From Nocardia transvalensis NBRC 15921 (GTDB lineage Bacteria > Actinomycetota > Actinomycetes > Mycobacteriales > Mycobacteriaceae), in assembly GCF_000308875.1 (NCBI RefSeq), contig NZ_BAGL01000060.1, forward strand, positions 1 through 64,000: a stretch of 64,000 nt of DNA, written 5' to 3'. Position numbers and translations under genes: made by a program. The notes under the pieces were generated by a model, which did not search any database, was not told the DNA's origin, and saw nothing but the letters and a program-made list of their open reading frames with translations. Positions 44,413 through 53,966 of this stretch are shown piece after piece; position 1 is the first letter of the stretch, and the number at the start of each line of letters is the position of its first letter.

Positions 44413-45381
44413 ATGACAAGCCCCGCCACCACTGGAATGCGCGCCAGCGATGGGGACCTCGACGCCCAGAGCCCCGCCGCCGACCTGGTACGCGTGTACC
44501 TGAACGGGATCGGCAAGACGGCGCTGCTCACGGCCGCCGACGAGGTCGAGCTGGCCAAGCGCATCGAGGCGGGCCTCTATGCCCAACACCTGTTGGAGAC
44601 TTCCAAGCGACTGGCCGCCACCCGCAAGCGCGATCTGGCGATCCTCGTCCGCGACGGCAAGGCCGCCCGCCAGCACCTGCTCGAGGCCAACCTGCGCCTG
44701 GTCGTCTCGCTGGCCAAGCGCTACACCGGCCGCGGCATGCCGTTGCTGGATCTGATCCAGGAGGGCAACCTGGGCCTCATCCGCGCGATGGAGAAGTTCG
44801 ACTACAGCAAGGGCTTCAAGTTCTCGACCTACGCCACGTGGTGGATCCGTCAGGCCATCACCCGCGGCATGGCCGATCAGAGCCGGACCATCCGCCTGCC
44901 CGTGCACCTGGTCGAGCAGGTCAACAAGCTCGCCCGGATCAAGCGCGAGCTGCACCAGCAGCTGGGCCGGGAGGCCACCGACGCCGAACTGGCCGCCGAA
45001 TCGGGCATCCCGGAGGAGAAGATCGCCGATCTGCTCGATCACAGCCGCGACCCGGTGAGCCTGGACATGCCCGTCGGCAACGACGAGGAGGCTCCGCTCG
45101 GCGACTTCATCGAGGACTCCGAGGCCACCTCGGCCGAGAGCGCCGTCATCGCCGGCCTCATGCATCGCGACGTGCGCAGCGTGCTGGCCACGCTGGACGA
45201 GCGCGAGCAACAGGTCATCCGGCTGCGCTTCGGTCTCGACGACGGTCAGCCCCGCACGCTCGACCAGATCGGCAAGCTGTTCGGCCTGTCGCGCGAGCGC
45301 GTGCGCCAGATCGAGCGCGAGGTCATGGCGAAGCTGCGCAAGGGAGAGCGGGCCGACCGCCTCCGCGCCTACGCCAGCTGA
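44413..45381 (+). CDS. sigB: RNA polymerase sigma factor SigB
   Basis: A 322-residue group 2 sigma-70 factor. Region 1.2 begins DLVRVYLNGIGKTALLTAAD. Region 2 has RLVVSLAKRYTGRGMPLLDL, IQEGNLGLIRAMEKFDYSKG and FKFSTYATWWIRQAITRGMA. Region 3 contains IRLPVHLVEQVNKL. Region 4 has DEREQQVIRLRFGLDDGQPR and the HTH LDQIGKLFGLSRERVRQIER. It lacks the long N-terminus of the primary SigA. The sigB - (ppc etc.) - ideR - galE neighbourhood matches SigB of mycolic-acid bacteria. A GACAGGAGG-type ribosome binding site precedes the ATG. Confidence 0.95.
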   Translation: MTSPATTGMRASDGDLDAQSPAADLVRVYLNGIGKTALLTAADEVELAKRIEAGLYAQHLLETSKRLAATRKRDLAILVRDGKAARQHLLEANLRLVVSLAKRYTGRGMPLLDLIQEGNLGLIRAMEKFDYSKGFKFSTYATWWIRQAITRGMADQSRTIRLPVHLVEQVNKLARIKRELHQQLGREATDAELAAESGIPEEKIADLLDHSRDPVSLDMPVGNDEEAPLGDFIEDSEATSAESAVIAGLMHRDVRSVLATLDEREQQVIRLRFGLDDGQPRTLDQIGKLFGLSRERVRQIEREVMAKLRKGERADRLRAYAS

Positions 45382-45836
45382 CCCCACAGACGCTGGGCCG
45401 TCCGGAATCCGGCCCAGCATCCCCGCGGTGATCACGTGGGTTGGTGATCACCACGAGCGCCGGTCGGCGCACGCGCGCCCTGTCCCCTCCGGGCCCAGCG
45501 CGAACCGGCCGGCGTCATGAGCTTTCCTCCGTTGTAGCGGCCGCGCCGTCCCGGTCTCCGTTCGCCGACACGCGCAGTGGGATCCCGGTTTTCGGCCGCA
45601 GAACACCCCCTGTTCCAGCATGCCGCCCGAGCCTGTGCCCGTGATCTCGCGACACCGGCCGGGCGCGTCGACCTGCCGGGTGTGCGGGGTCCAGCGGGAA
45701 CAGTCCCTTCGTGTGCGACGTCGACGGGTACGCCGGTCGCCGCGGCGAGTGTCCGGCGAGTAGCCACGATCGGTGATGCGGGGACGGGCAGATCGGGGAT
45801 ACTGGCCCGTGCTACGCGCACAACGGAGGGATTCAC
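45382..45836. other. Intergenic, no gene seen
   Basis: A 455-bp gap after sigB. Overlapping open frames on both strands are low-complexity Arg/Pro-rich translations without family resemblance. The first ~40 bp may hold the sigB terminator (GGGCCGTCCGGAATCCGGCC, an imperfect stem at about 45396). The promoter of the secreted protein would lie near the right end. Confidence 0.4.
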
Positions 45837-46238
45837 ATGTCATACAGGGCCGTCCGCACCGCCGGCCTCGTCCTGGGCAGTGCGGGGATCGTGCTGCTCG
45901 GTACCGCGAGCGCCTCGGCGAGTACCAGGCTGGACGTGAACGGTCAGGCCGTGCAGGGCTGCAAGACCACCGTGACGGCGACGACGTCGTCCAGCAATCC
46001 GATGCACATGGATTTCTACGACGACGAGATCTATCTCGGCCGGGTGCAGGTCACCAATCAGGACGGGAAGATGCGGGCCGACGTCGACTGGACGCCCGGC
46101 ACCACGGGCGACCATGTGATCACCGCCCGCGCCGTCGGCTCCTACATCGCCCCCGAGGACCAGGTGAGCACCCTGTACGTGCGGGTATCCACCGGCACCG
46201 ACCTCGGATCCTCGTGCGTCCCCATGCCCTTGGGCTGA
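45837..46238 (+). CDS. Small secreted protein with signal peptide
   Basis: A 133-residue protein. The N-terminus MSYRAVRTAGLVLGSAGIVL, then LGTASASAS, is a Sec signal peptide with an AxA cleavage site around residue 28. The mature ~105 residues look beta-rich (STRLDVNGQAVQGCKTTVTA; DFYDDEIYLGRVQVTNQDGK; DHVITARAVGSYI) and hold two cysteines (residues 42 and ~128) that could form a disulfide, like an Ig-like domain. It resembles the small exported Ig-like proteins common in Nocardia. Function unknown. It stands alone between sigB and ppc. Confidence 0.75.
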   Translation: MSYRAVRTAGLVLGSAGIVLLGTASASASTRLDVNGQAVQGCKTTVTATTSSSNPMHMDFYDDEIYLGRVQVTNQDGKMRADVDWTPGTTGDHVITARAVGSYIAPEDQVSTLYVRVSTGTDLGSSCVPMPLG

Positions 46239-46259
46239 CCGCACCCCCGGTCCTCCGGG

Positions 46260-49037
46260 CTAGCCGGAGTTCCGCAGGGCGGTGGCCAGGCCGTTCATCG
46301 TGAGCAGGATGCCGCGTTCGACGAGTTCCGAGTCGTCTCCGGCGCGGCGGCGGCGAAGCAGGTCGACCTGCATCTGGTTGAGGGGTTCGAGGTAGGGGAA
46401 GCGGTTGCGGATGGATTCGGCGAGGGCGGGGTTGTCGGCGAGGAGCTGATCACTGCCGGTGACGGCGGCGTGCATGCGAGCCGTGCGGTCGAATTCCTCG
46501 CGGATCATGCCGAAGATGGTGTCGCGCAGGGCCGTATCCTCGACCAGCTCGGCATAGCTGGCGGCGATGTCCATGTCGGCCTTGGCCATGACCTGCGCCA
46601 GATTCGACATGACCGTGCGGAAGAACGGCCAGCGGCGATAGAGGTCCGACAGCCGCGCCACACGCTCCGGATCTCCGCCCACCCACTGCTCGATGGCCGA
46701 GCCCGTGCCGTACCAGCCGGGCAGCATCACCCGCGACTGGCTCCACGCCATCACCCAGGGGATCGCGCGCAGGTCGCTGACGGAGTTCGTCGGCTTGCGC
46801 GAGGCCGGGCGGCTGCCGAGATTCAGATCGGCGACCTCGGCGATCGGGGTGGAGGCGCGGAAGTAGTCCACGAATCCGGGGGTGTCGTGCACCAGCCGCG
46901 CGTAGGACTGCCGGGCCAGCTCGGCCAGTTCGTCGAACAGGTCGTAGGCCGGTTCGGCGGCGGCGCCCAGGCCCTCCACGTCCAGGAGCGTCGATTCCAG
47001 GGTGCCCGCGACGAGGGCCTCCAGGTTGCGGTGCGCCGTCCCCCGCTCGGCGTATTTGGTGGAGATGACCTCACCCTGTTCGGTCAGGCGCAGCGAACCG
47101 CGGACCGCGCCGGCGGGCTGGGCGAGGATGGCGTCGTAGCTGCGCCCGCCGCCGCGACCGACCGTGCCGCCGCGACCGTGGAACAGCCGCAACCGGATTC
47201 CGGTCTTGCGGGCCGCCTCCACCAGATCCAGTTCCGCGCGGTAGAGCGCCCAGTTGGCGGCCAGGTAGCCGCCGTCCTTGTTCGAGTCGGAGTAGCCGAG
47301 CATGACCTCCTGCTGCATGCCGCGCGCGGCGACCAGCCGGTGGTAGGCGGGCACCTGGAGGGCCGCGACCAGCGTCTCGGCGCCCTGCCGCAGGTCATCG
47401 ATGGTCTCGAACAGTGGCACGACGCCCGCCGGGCTGCTCGGCGCGGTATCCGCGTCGCCCGGATCGAGGATGCCGGACTCCTTCAGCAGCAGCGCGGCCT
47501 CCAGCACATCGCTGACGGAGGTGCACATGCTGATGATGTAGTTGGGCACCGTATCGGGACCCAGATCGTCCAGGGCGGCCTTCGCGGCGGCGAGCACGCC
47601 GAGTTCCCGGGCGGCCAGATCGCTCAGCCGCGCGGTCGGGCCGAGCAGCGGGCGGCGGGTGTCGAGTTCGGCGGCCAGCAGTTCGACGCGCTGCGCCTCG
47701 GGCAGGCTCGCGTAGTCGGAATGCACTCCGGCCCAGGCGAACAGCTCCGCGACGACCGTCTCGTGCACCTCCGAGTTCTGCCGCATGTCCAGGCCCTGCA
47801 GATGAAAGCCGAAGGTCTCGACCGCGCCGCGCAGTCCCGCGAGGCGATCGTCGGCGAGCAGCCCGTCGCCGGAGGCCCGCATCGAGGCGTCGAGGACGTC
47901 GAGATCGTCCAGCAGTTCCCGTGGGGAGTCGTAAGGGCGCGGCTCCGGCGTCGTCGCGCGACCACCGATCCCCTCGCCCGGGACCTCGCCCAGCGCGCGC
48001 TCCGCGGTCGCCGTCAGGCGCGCCCGGATACCGCGGACGGCGCGGCGGTAGGGTTCGTCGGCGCGTTGCGGGGAGTCGTCGAACCCGGCATCGGCGAGTT
48101 CGGCCAGCTCAGGCGTGACGGGCACCAGCCGCGCCGACTGCGACAGCGACTTCTCCAGCCCGACAAGCTCTTTCAGGTAGTGGCCGAGTGCGATGGAACC
48201 CGCGCGGTGGGTGGCGCGGCGCACCACCTCGCCGGTCACGTTCGGGTTGCCGTCACGGTCGCCGCCGATCCAGGATCCGGGACGCAGAATGGGCCGGGCC
48301 AGCAGGTCGTGGCCGGGCCAGCGGGTGCGTAGCGCGGCGCGCACGTCGGCGTTGATGCGCGGGATGACCTCGAGCAGGGTCAGATCGTAGTAACGCAGTC
48401 CGACCTCGATCTCGTCCTGAATCCGCAAGCGCGCCAACCGGATCAGCGCCGTCCGCCACAGCGTGAGGATCTGGCGGCGCAGCCCGGTGTCGATCTCGGC
48501 GTACTCCGGTTCCGCCTCGGTGTAGCGCTGCCGCTGCCGCATCAGTTCGGTGATACGGGACTGGACGTCGAAGACGGTGCGGCGGCGCGTCTCGGTGGGA
48601 TGGGCGGTGATCACCGGCGAGACCAGCGCGTCGCCCAGCAGGTCGGCGACCGCCGCCCCGTCCGGGCGGGCCGCGTCGAGCTTGCGATAGGTGGCGGCCA
48701 GGCTCGACTCCTGCGGCGGCTCCCCCGCGGTCACGTGCACCGCGCGGCGGCGGTCGCGCTGCAGGTCCTCCGAGAGGTTGGCCAGCAGCAGGAAGTGGCT
48801 GAACGCGCGGATCAGCGGGATTCCCACCCAAATGTCGATGTCGCGCAACATATCCGCGACGGCGCTGCGCTCCACCTCCGACCGGCGCACCCGGAACGCC
48901 TCCACCCGGACCCGTTCGATGAGGTCGAACACCTCGGGGCCCTCGTGGTCGCGGATCGTCTCGCCCAGGATCGCGCCCAGGAACCGGATGTCGTCCCGCA
49001 GCGGCGCGGTGGCAGCTTCGATCTGATCTTCGCGCAT
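46260..49037 (-). CDS. ppc: Phosphoenolpyruvate carboxylase
   Basis: A 925-residue enzyme that makes oxaloacetate from PEP and bicarbonate, feeding the TCA cycle. Start MREDQIEAATAPLRDDIRFL at 49037. Catalytic and family motifs are VITAHPTETRRRTVFD (catalytic His), SWIGGDRDGNPNVTGEV, VMLGYSDSNKDGGYLAANWA, RLFHGRGGTVGRGGG and LRAIPWVMAWSQSRVMLPGW. The C-terminus LLTMNGLATALRNSG ends in the usual -NTG-like tripeptide (here NSG). The length is within the usual 880-970. It appears monocistronic. Confidence 0.97.
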   Translation of the reverse strand: MREDQIEAATAPLRDDIRFLGAILGETIRDHEGPEVFDLIERVRVEAFRVRRSEVERSAVADMLRDIDIWVGIPLIRAFSHFLLLANLSEDLQRDRRRAVHVTAGEPPQESSLAATYRKLDAARPDGAAVADLLGDALVSPVITAHPTETRRRTVFDVQSRITELMRQRQRYTEAEPEYAEIDTGLRRQILTLWRTALIRLARLRIQDEIEVGLRYYDLTLLEVIPRINADVRAALRTRWPGHDLLARPILRPGSWIGGDRDGNPNVTGEVVRRATHRAGSIALGHYLKELVGLEKSLSQSARLVPVTPELAELADAGFDDSPQRADEPYRRAVRGIRARLTATAERALGEVPGEGIGGRATTPEPRPYDSPRELLDDLDVLDASMRASGDGLLADDRLAGLRGAVETFGFHLQGLDMRQNSEVHETVVAELFAWAGVHSDYASLPEAQRVELLAAELDTRRPLLGPTARLSDLAARELGVLAAAKAALDDLGPDTVPNYIISMCTSVSDVLEAALLLKESGILDPGDADTAPSSPAGVVPLFETIDDLRQGAETLVAALQVPAYHRLVAARGMQQEVMLGYSDSNKDGGYLAANWALYRAELDLVEAARKTGIRLRLFHGRGGTVGRGGGRSYDAILAQPAGAVRGSLRLTEQGEVISTKYAERGTAHRNLEALVAGTLESTLLDVEGLGAAAEPAYDLFDELAELARQSYARLVHDTPGFVDYFRASTPIAEVADLNLGSRPASRKPTNSVSDLRAIPWVMAWSQSRVMLPGWYGTGSAIEQWVGGDPERVARLSDLYRRWPFFRTVMSNLAQVMAKADMDIAASYAELVEDTALRDTIFGMIREEFDRTARMHAAVTGSDQLLADNPALAESIRNRFPYLEPLNQMQVDLLRRRRAGDDSELVERGILLTMNGLATALRNSG

Positions 49038-49171
49038 AGGGCCAGTATCGACCATCGCGGCACGGTCGCCACGGTGGCGCCGGTCACGCCGGGATGCCGC
49101 GGCGGGCCGCTGTGGACGTCGCCACCGGCCAGGCGCGGAATAGGGCGTCACGGTCGCCGGGTTGCGCAGGC

Positions 49172-49735
49172 GTGCGTATCTTCATCGTTCACGGCTATTC
49201 GGCCGACGTCACCTCCCACTGGTTCCCCTGGCTGGCCCGGCAGCTCGGCGAGCGCGGACACCAGGCCCGCGTGGTGGATCTGCCCACCCCGGACACGCCG
49301 GTCCGGGAGGAGTGGGAGTCCCGGCTCGCCGCCGAGATCGGCGCCGTCGACCCGGACACCGTGCTCGTCACGCACAGCCTCGGCACCATCACCGCCCTGC
49401 GATTCCTGACCGGACTCGCCCCGCAGTGGCGACTCGGCGGCCTGGTCGCGGTCTCGGGATTCCTCGGCGCGCTGCCCGCGATTCCGGATCTCGACGACTA
49501 CCTCGCCGACACCCCCGAGGTCGCGGCGGTGGTCCCGCACATCGCCACCCGCACCATGATCCATTCCGACAACGACGAAATCGTCCCACCCGAGGCCTCG
49601 CGCGCACTCGCCGCCGACCTCGACGCCGAACTCCTCGAAATCCCCGGCGCCGGCCACTTCCTCGGCGACGAGGGCTTCACCGAGCTGCCCGCGGTACTAG
49701 CAGCCGTCGAGAAGATCGCGCACGCGCGCGGGTAG
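49172..49735 (+). CDS. RBBP9/YdeN-type alpha/beta hydrolase
   Basis: A 187-residue serine hydrolase fold protein from GTG 49172 (VRIFIVHGYSADVTSHWFPW). The nucleophile elbow is VTHSLGTITAL (Ser), the acid lies in MIHSDNDEIVPPEASRA and the His in EIPGAGHFLGDEGFTELPAV. This is the RBBP9/YdeN pattern, with a small cap-less fold. Substrate unknown. An upstream ATG in the same frame (49094) gives a 26-residue extension that looks non-coding. Confidence 0.88.
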   Translation: MRIFIVHGYSADVTSHWFPWLARQLGERGHQARVVDLPTPDTPVREEWESRLAAEIGAVDPDTVLVTHSLGTITALRFLTGLAPQWRLGGLVAVSGFLGALPAIPDLDDYLADTPEVAAVVPHIATRTMIHSDNDEIVPPEASRALAADLDAELLEIPGAGHFLGDEGFTELPAVLAAVEKIAHARG

Positions 49736-49770
49736 CTGACCGCCGTCGTTCCGGTGGGCCGCTCATCTGC

Positions 49771-52491
49771 TCAGGCCAGGCGGCGGGGGCCCACGTCGAA
49801 GCGGCTCGGTTCGGGGCCGATGCGGACGCGGGCGTAGAGGATGGCCGCGCCCTGCGGTGAGGCCAGGACCGGTTCCACGGAGAGTTCGCGGATCTCGGGC
49901 AGATCGTCGCAGAGCGCTGAAATGCGTTGCGCGAGTTCGGAAAGCGCGCGCTTGTCGACGGGCTCGCCGATCGTCTTGCCCGGGACACCGGTCCCGCCGT
50001 CCAGCAGCGGCGCGGCGCGGGGCGCGTCGATGAGCGCCACCGATTCGGATTCGGTCAGCGGCAGCGCGCGGTAGACCCGGTCGCCGAGCAGGTCGATGAT
50101 GGTGCCGGACAGGCCGAAGCTGATCACCGAGCCGAACGACGGATCGTCCTGCACGCGCAGAACACACCCCACGCCCTTGGTGGCCATTCGCTGGATGTGC
50201 ACCACCTCGTCGCCGGACACCTCGGCCAGGTCGGTGTAGCCGCGGCGCACCGCCGAGGGCCGCCACAGATCCAGGCGCACGCCCGTCAGATCGGGCCGGT
50301 TGCGCCACAGCTCGCCGGTCGCCTTCGCCGCCACCGGATAGCCCAGTTCCGTGGCCGCCCGCTCCGCCGCGTCCTCGTCGCGCACCTCCCGGAACTCCAC
50401 CACTCGAATGCCGTAGCAGCCCAGCAGGTCGACCGCCTCGAGATCGCCCAGCCAGCCGCCCTCGGGCGCGCGGGACATCCACTCCCCCACCAGATCTCGC
50501 GCCCGCTCGGTATCCAGCCCGGCGGGCCGGACGATGGCCGAGACCGGCCGCGTGCGCCAGTCGGCGTAGCGGCGCACCCGCGCCAGCGCCCGCGCCGCCC
50601 GTTCCGGATCCGGATAGGACGGGATCGACCCGCGCTCCACCGTGCCGCCGGTGCCGCGCACCGCCAGCAGATTCGGCATGCCGTGATCGGCGACGAAGGT
50701 CGTGAGCACCGGTTTCGTCCCCGTCTGGGCGCCGGCGCGGATCGCCTCCGCGAACGCCGCCACCGAGACCGGGACCGGCGGCGCGAAGATCACGATCACC
50801 GCGTCGACCTCCGGCGAATCCATCGCCGCCGCCACGGCGGTCAGGAAATCGGCCGGAGCGGCCTGCGGCCCCAGATCGGCCGGCGCGGTCACCACCAGCC
50901 CCTCGCCGCGGGCCGCGTCGACCGCGAGCCAGCCGAGCGCGGCACTGTTGCCGACGACCGCCAGCCGCGGCCCGCCCGGCAGCGGCTGATACGCCAGCAG
51001 CATGGCGCAGTCGAACAGTTCGGAGATCGTATCGACCTGCACGATCCCGGCCTGGGCGAACAGATCGCGCTCCACCGACCGTTCCAGCGCGCTCACCGGG
51101 ATCGTGCGCGTGGCGTTGCGGCCGCTGCTGACCACGACGATGGGCTTGGTGTGGGCCACCCGCCGCGCGATGCGGGAGAATTTGCGCGGGTTGCCGAAGG
51201 TCTCCAGATACAGCAGCACCACATCGGTATCGGGATCGGTGTCCCAGTACTGGAGCAGGTCGTTACCGGAGACGTCGGCGCGGTTACCGGCCGACACGAA
51301 CGTCGACAACCCCAGCTTGCGCGCGGCGGCCTCGCCGAGAATCGCCGCACCCAACGGGCCGGACTGACAGAAGAATCCGACCCGCCCGCGCCCGGGGAGC
51401 ACGGTGGCCAGCGTGGCGTTGAGCGAGACCGCCGGATCGGTGTTGGCGACGCCGAGCGCACTCGGACCCACCACCCGCATGCCGTGCCCGCGCACCGCGT
51501 CGACCAGCTCCCGTTCGGCGGCGAACCCGGCCGGGCCCGTCTCCGAGAATCCGGCGGTGAGCACCACCAGGCCCTTGACGCCCTTGGCCATACAGTCGTC
51601 GAGGACCGGCGGGATCTCGGCGGCCGGCACCGCCACCACGGCCAGGTCCACCTCGTCGGGGATGTCGCGGACGGTGGCGTAGGCGCGGACCCCGCGCACC
51701 GAACGACGATTCGGGTTGACCGGGTACACCGGCCCCTGGAACACACCCGACAGCAGGTTGGCCAGTACCGCGCCGCCGACCCGCCCGCCCGACGGCGTCG
51801 CCCCGATGACCGCCACCGATCCCGGGCTCAGGAGATTGCCGACGCTGCGCGCCTCGGACGCGCGCTCGCGCGAATCGCGCACCGACAGCAGCGCTTCGGT
51901 CGGGTCGATCGCGAACTCGAGGTGCAGCACCGAACCGTCGCGGCTGCGCTGCACCTGATAGCCGGCGTCGCGGAACACCGTCACCATCGCGTTGTTCTCG
52001 GCCAGCACCTCGGCGACGAAGGTGTCGATGGCGTTCTCGGCGGCCGCGCCCGCCAGGTGCTCCAGCAGGATCGAGCCCAGCCCGCGGCCCTGATGCTCGT
52101 CGGCCACCACGAACGCCACCTCGGCCGCGCGCGGTCCCTCCCGGTCCGACAGCAGTTCGTAGCGGCCGACGGCCAGGATCGTCTGGTCCAGCACGATCAC
52201 CAGTCCGACGCGGTCGTGGTAGTCGACATGGGTGGTGCGGTACAGATCCTTCGGCGTCATGCGCGGGTACGGCCCGAAATAGCGCAGGTAGCGGGTGCGA
52301 TCGGACAGCCCGGCGTGGAAGCGCTGCAGCGCCTCGGCGTCGTCGGGGGTGATCGGGCGCAGGCGCACGACGCCGCCGTCGGAGGCGAGGACGTCGGCGA
52401 ACCAGTGCTGGGGCGGCGGGGGCGGGTCCTGCGGTGTGTCGGGCCCCCACTCCGTGCCGCCCGGCGGGGGCGGCGTGCCGGATTCAGTCAC
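49771..52491 (-). CDS. Protein lysine acyltransferase, GNAT domain fused N-terminally to an NDP-forming acyl-CoA synthetase-like module
   Basis: A 906-residue protein from GTG 52491, overlapping the acuC stop. Residues ~30-200 form a GNAT domain (VRLRPITPDDAEALQRFHAG; acetyl-CoA loop DEHQGRGLGSILLEHLAG). A CoA-binding Rossmann domain (GSVAVIGATPSGGRVGGAVL), two flavodoxin-like domains and an ATP-grasp domain (GYPVAAKATGELWRNR) follow. Where active synthetases have SHTGxxAG with the phospho-His, this protein reads PVSALERSVERD, so the synthetase module lacks its His. GNAT-first order and a dead synthetase match the actinobacterial Pat type that acetylates acetyl-CoA synthetase and other proteins. 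It sits beside the AcuC deacetylase on the same strand. Confidence 0.85.
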   Translation of the reverse strand: MTESGTPPPPGGTEWGPDTPQDPPPPPQHWFADVLASDGGVVRLRPITPDDAEALQRFHAGLSDRTRYLRYFGPYPRMTPKDLYRTTHVDYHDRVGLVIVLDQTILAVGRYELLSDREGPRAAEVAFVVADEHQGRGLGSILLEHLAGAAAENAIDTFVAEVLAENNAMVTVFRDAGYQVQRSRDGSVLHLEFAIDPTEALLSVRDSRERASEARSVGNLLSPGSVAVIGATPSGGRVGGAVLANLLSGVFQGPVYPVNPNRRSVRGVRAYATVRDIPDEVDLAVVAVPAAEIPPVLDDCMAKGVKGLVVLTAGFSETGPAGFAAERELVDAVRGHGMRVVGPSALGVANTDPAVSLNATLATVLPGRGRVGFFCQSGPLGAAILGEAAARKLGLSTFVSAGNRADVSGNDLLQYWDTDPDTDVVLLYLETFGNPRKFSRIARRVAHTKPIVVVSSGRNATRTIPVSALERSVERDLFAQAGIVQVDTISELFDCAMLLAYQPLPGGPRLAVVGNSAALGWLAVDAARGEGLVVTAPADLGPQAAPADFLTAVAAAMDSPEVDAVIVIFAPPVPVSVAAFAEAIRAGAQTGTKPVLTTFVADHGMPNLLAVRGTGGTVERGSIPSYPDPERAARALARVRRYADWRTRPVSAIVRPAGLDTERARDLVGEWMSRAPEGGWLGDLEAVDLLGCYGIRVVEFREVRDEDAAERAATELGYPVAAKATGELWRNRPDLTGVRLDLWRPSAVRRGYTDLAEVSGDEVVHIQRMATKGVGCVLRVQDDPSFGSVISFGLSGTIIDLLGDRVYRALPLTESESVALIDAPRAAPLLDGGTGVPGKTIGEPVDKRALSELAQRISALCDDLPEIRELSVEPVLASPQGAAILYARVRIGPEPSRFDVGPRRLA

Positions 52492-53716
52492 GGGGATCCT
52501 CCGGGTCCAGGCCCAGCAGCCCGAAAGCCGCTCGGCGAGTGGCCAATACGGCCGTGTCGACCGCGCGCTGCGCCCGGTCGATCCGGTCGTCTCCGGTCTC
52601 GTAGGTGCCGCCCGGGCCGTCCCAGCGCAGATAGGCGGTATCGCCGCCGTCGCCCATGGTGTGCGGCGGCCGGACCACCGGCGCGTACGCGAGGACCTCT
52701 TCGCGCCAGTCGCCGGGCGTCGGCGCGCCCGGATCGATATCGCGGTCCAGGGCGGTCGCGAGCAGATGCGTCCACGCCCGCGGCACCACCCGGACCAGGC
52801 CGTATCCACCCCCGCCGACGGCGAGCCAGCGTCCCTCGGCGTAGCGGTCGGCGAGATCGCGCAGCGCGCGGAACGCGGCCCGCTGGCCGTCCACGGTCAG
52901 GTCCAGATCCGCCAGCGGGTCCTCGCGGTGCGTGTCGACCCCGCACTGGCTGATCAGGATCTGCGGCCGGAACGCCGCCAGCGCGCCCGGCACGACCGCG
53001 TGGAAACCACGCAGCCACTGCGCGTCCCGGGTGCCCGGCAGCAGCGCCAGATTGAGCGCGGTGCCCTCGGCGGCGCCGGAACCGGTCTCCTCCGGCCAGC
53101 CGGTATTGGGCCACAGCGTGGCCGGATGCTGATGGATCGAGACGGTCAGCACCCGCGGATCGTCGTAGAACGCGCGCTGCACCCCGTCGCCGTGATGGAC
53201 GTCGACGTCGACATAGGCGATGCGGTCGAAGCCGTGATCCAGCAGCCACGAGATGGCCACGGCGACATCGTTGTAGATGCAGAAGCCCGCGGCCGCGGCG
53301 GGCATCGCGTGATGCATGCCGCCGCCGATGCTCACCGCGCGCCGGGTGCGCCCCGCCGCGATCTCCCCGGCCGCGGCCAGGGTGCCGCCGACGACCACCG
53401 ACGCCGCCTCGTGCATGCGCGGGAAGACCGGATTGTCGGCCGAACCCAGCCCGAACGGCGGCGCCACGGCCGGATGCACTCCGGCTGCCGCCGGTTCGGC
53501 GTGCCGGACGGCCTCCAGGTAGGCGGGCGTGTGGACGCGCAGCAGGTCCGCGTCGCCGGCCGGATCGGGGGCGAGGGTCTCGACGCCCTCCAGCAGTCCC
53601 AGACCGCGGGCCAGCGCCATCGTGAAGCGCAGGCGGGCGGGCCTCATCGGGTGTTCCGGCGTCCAGCTGTAGTCCAGGAACCGGTCGGTCCACACGACGG
53701 TGGCGTCGCTTGCCAT
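52484..53716 (-). CDS. acuC: AcuC-type zinc-dependent protein deacetylase
   Basis: A 410-residue histone deacetylase family enzyme. Start MASDATVVWTDRFLDYSWTP (53716). Active-site signatures are SIGGGMHHAMPAAAAGFCIY (the tandem-His region GGGMHHA), NDVAVAI, IAYVDVDVHHGDGVQRAFYD (the Zn-binding D-x-H), ISQCGVDTHREDPLADL and the C-terminal GGGGYGL. AcuC reverses acetylation of acetyl-CoA synthetase in Bacillus and relatives. The stop overlaps the GTG start of the acyltransferase, so eraser and writer form one transcriptional and translational unit. Confidence 0.93.
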   Translation of the reverse strand: MASDATVVWTDRFLDYSWTPEHPMRPARLRFTMALARGLGLLEGVETLAPDPAGDADLLRVHTPAYLEAVRHAEPAAAGVHPAVAPPFGLGSADNPVFPRMHEAASVVVGGTLAAAGEIAAGRTRRAVSIGGGMHHAMPAAAAGFCIYNDVAVAISWLLDHGFDRIAYVDVDVHHGDGVQRAFYDDPRVLTVSIHQHPATLWPNTGWPEETGSGAAEGTALNLALLPGTRDAQWLRGFHAVVPGALAAFRPQILISQCGVDTHREDPLADLDLTVDGQRAAFRALRDLADRYAEGRWLAVGGGGYGLVRVVPRAWTHLLATALDRDIDPGAPTPGDWREEVLAYAPVVRPPHTMGDGGDTAYLRWDGPGGTYETGDDRIDRAQRAVDTAVLATRRAAFGLLGLDPEDPRD

Positions 53717-53966
53717 GGTTGCCACGCTAATGCACGCCCGTCCCCGGTCGGCGGCCGTGCGGGCCCGGCGCGAGCGCCGGGAAGCAGCGAGCCCACTTTG
53801 TCGTTGGAATGCAGTAGAAATGCAGGTGTGTGGACGCGCGCAAAGGCGGGCGCGCACCGAGGGCGCGCCCGGCGTCCTCCGAGTCTGCGCGGGACGAGCC
53901 AAATATGCTGACGCGCGGGATCGCAGCCGCGCGCAGGTAGAATTCGTGCCGACGAAGGGGAAACAG

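Noticed and set aside
42545..44416. Very long open frame in a second plus-strand frame over the methyltransferase gene, and another on the minus strand
   Set aside because: Typical high-GC shadow frames (Arg/Gly/Ala-rich). The methyltransferase frame has clear motifs and codon bias.
49927..52953. 1008-codon plus-strand frame opposite the acyltransferase gene
   Set aside because: Arg/His/Gln-rich antisense shadow of a high-GC gene; the minus-strand frame has recognisable GNAT, CoA-binding and ATP-grasp domains.
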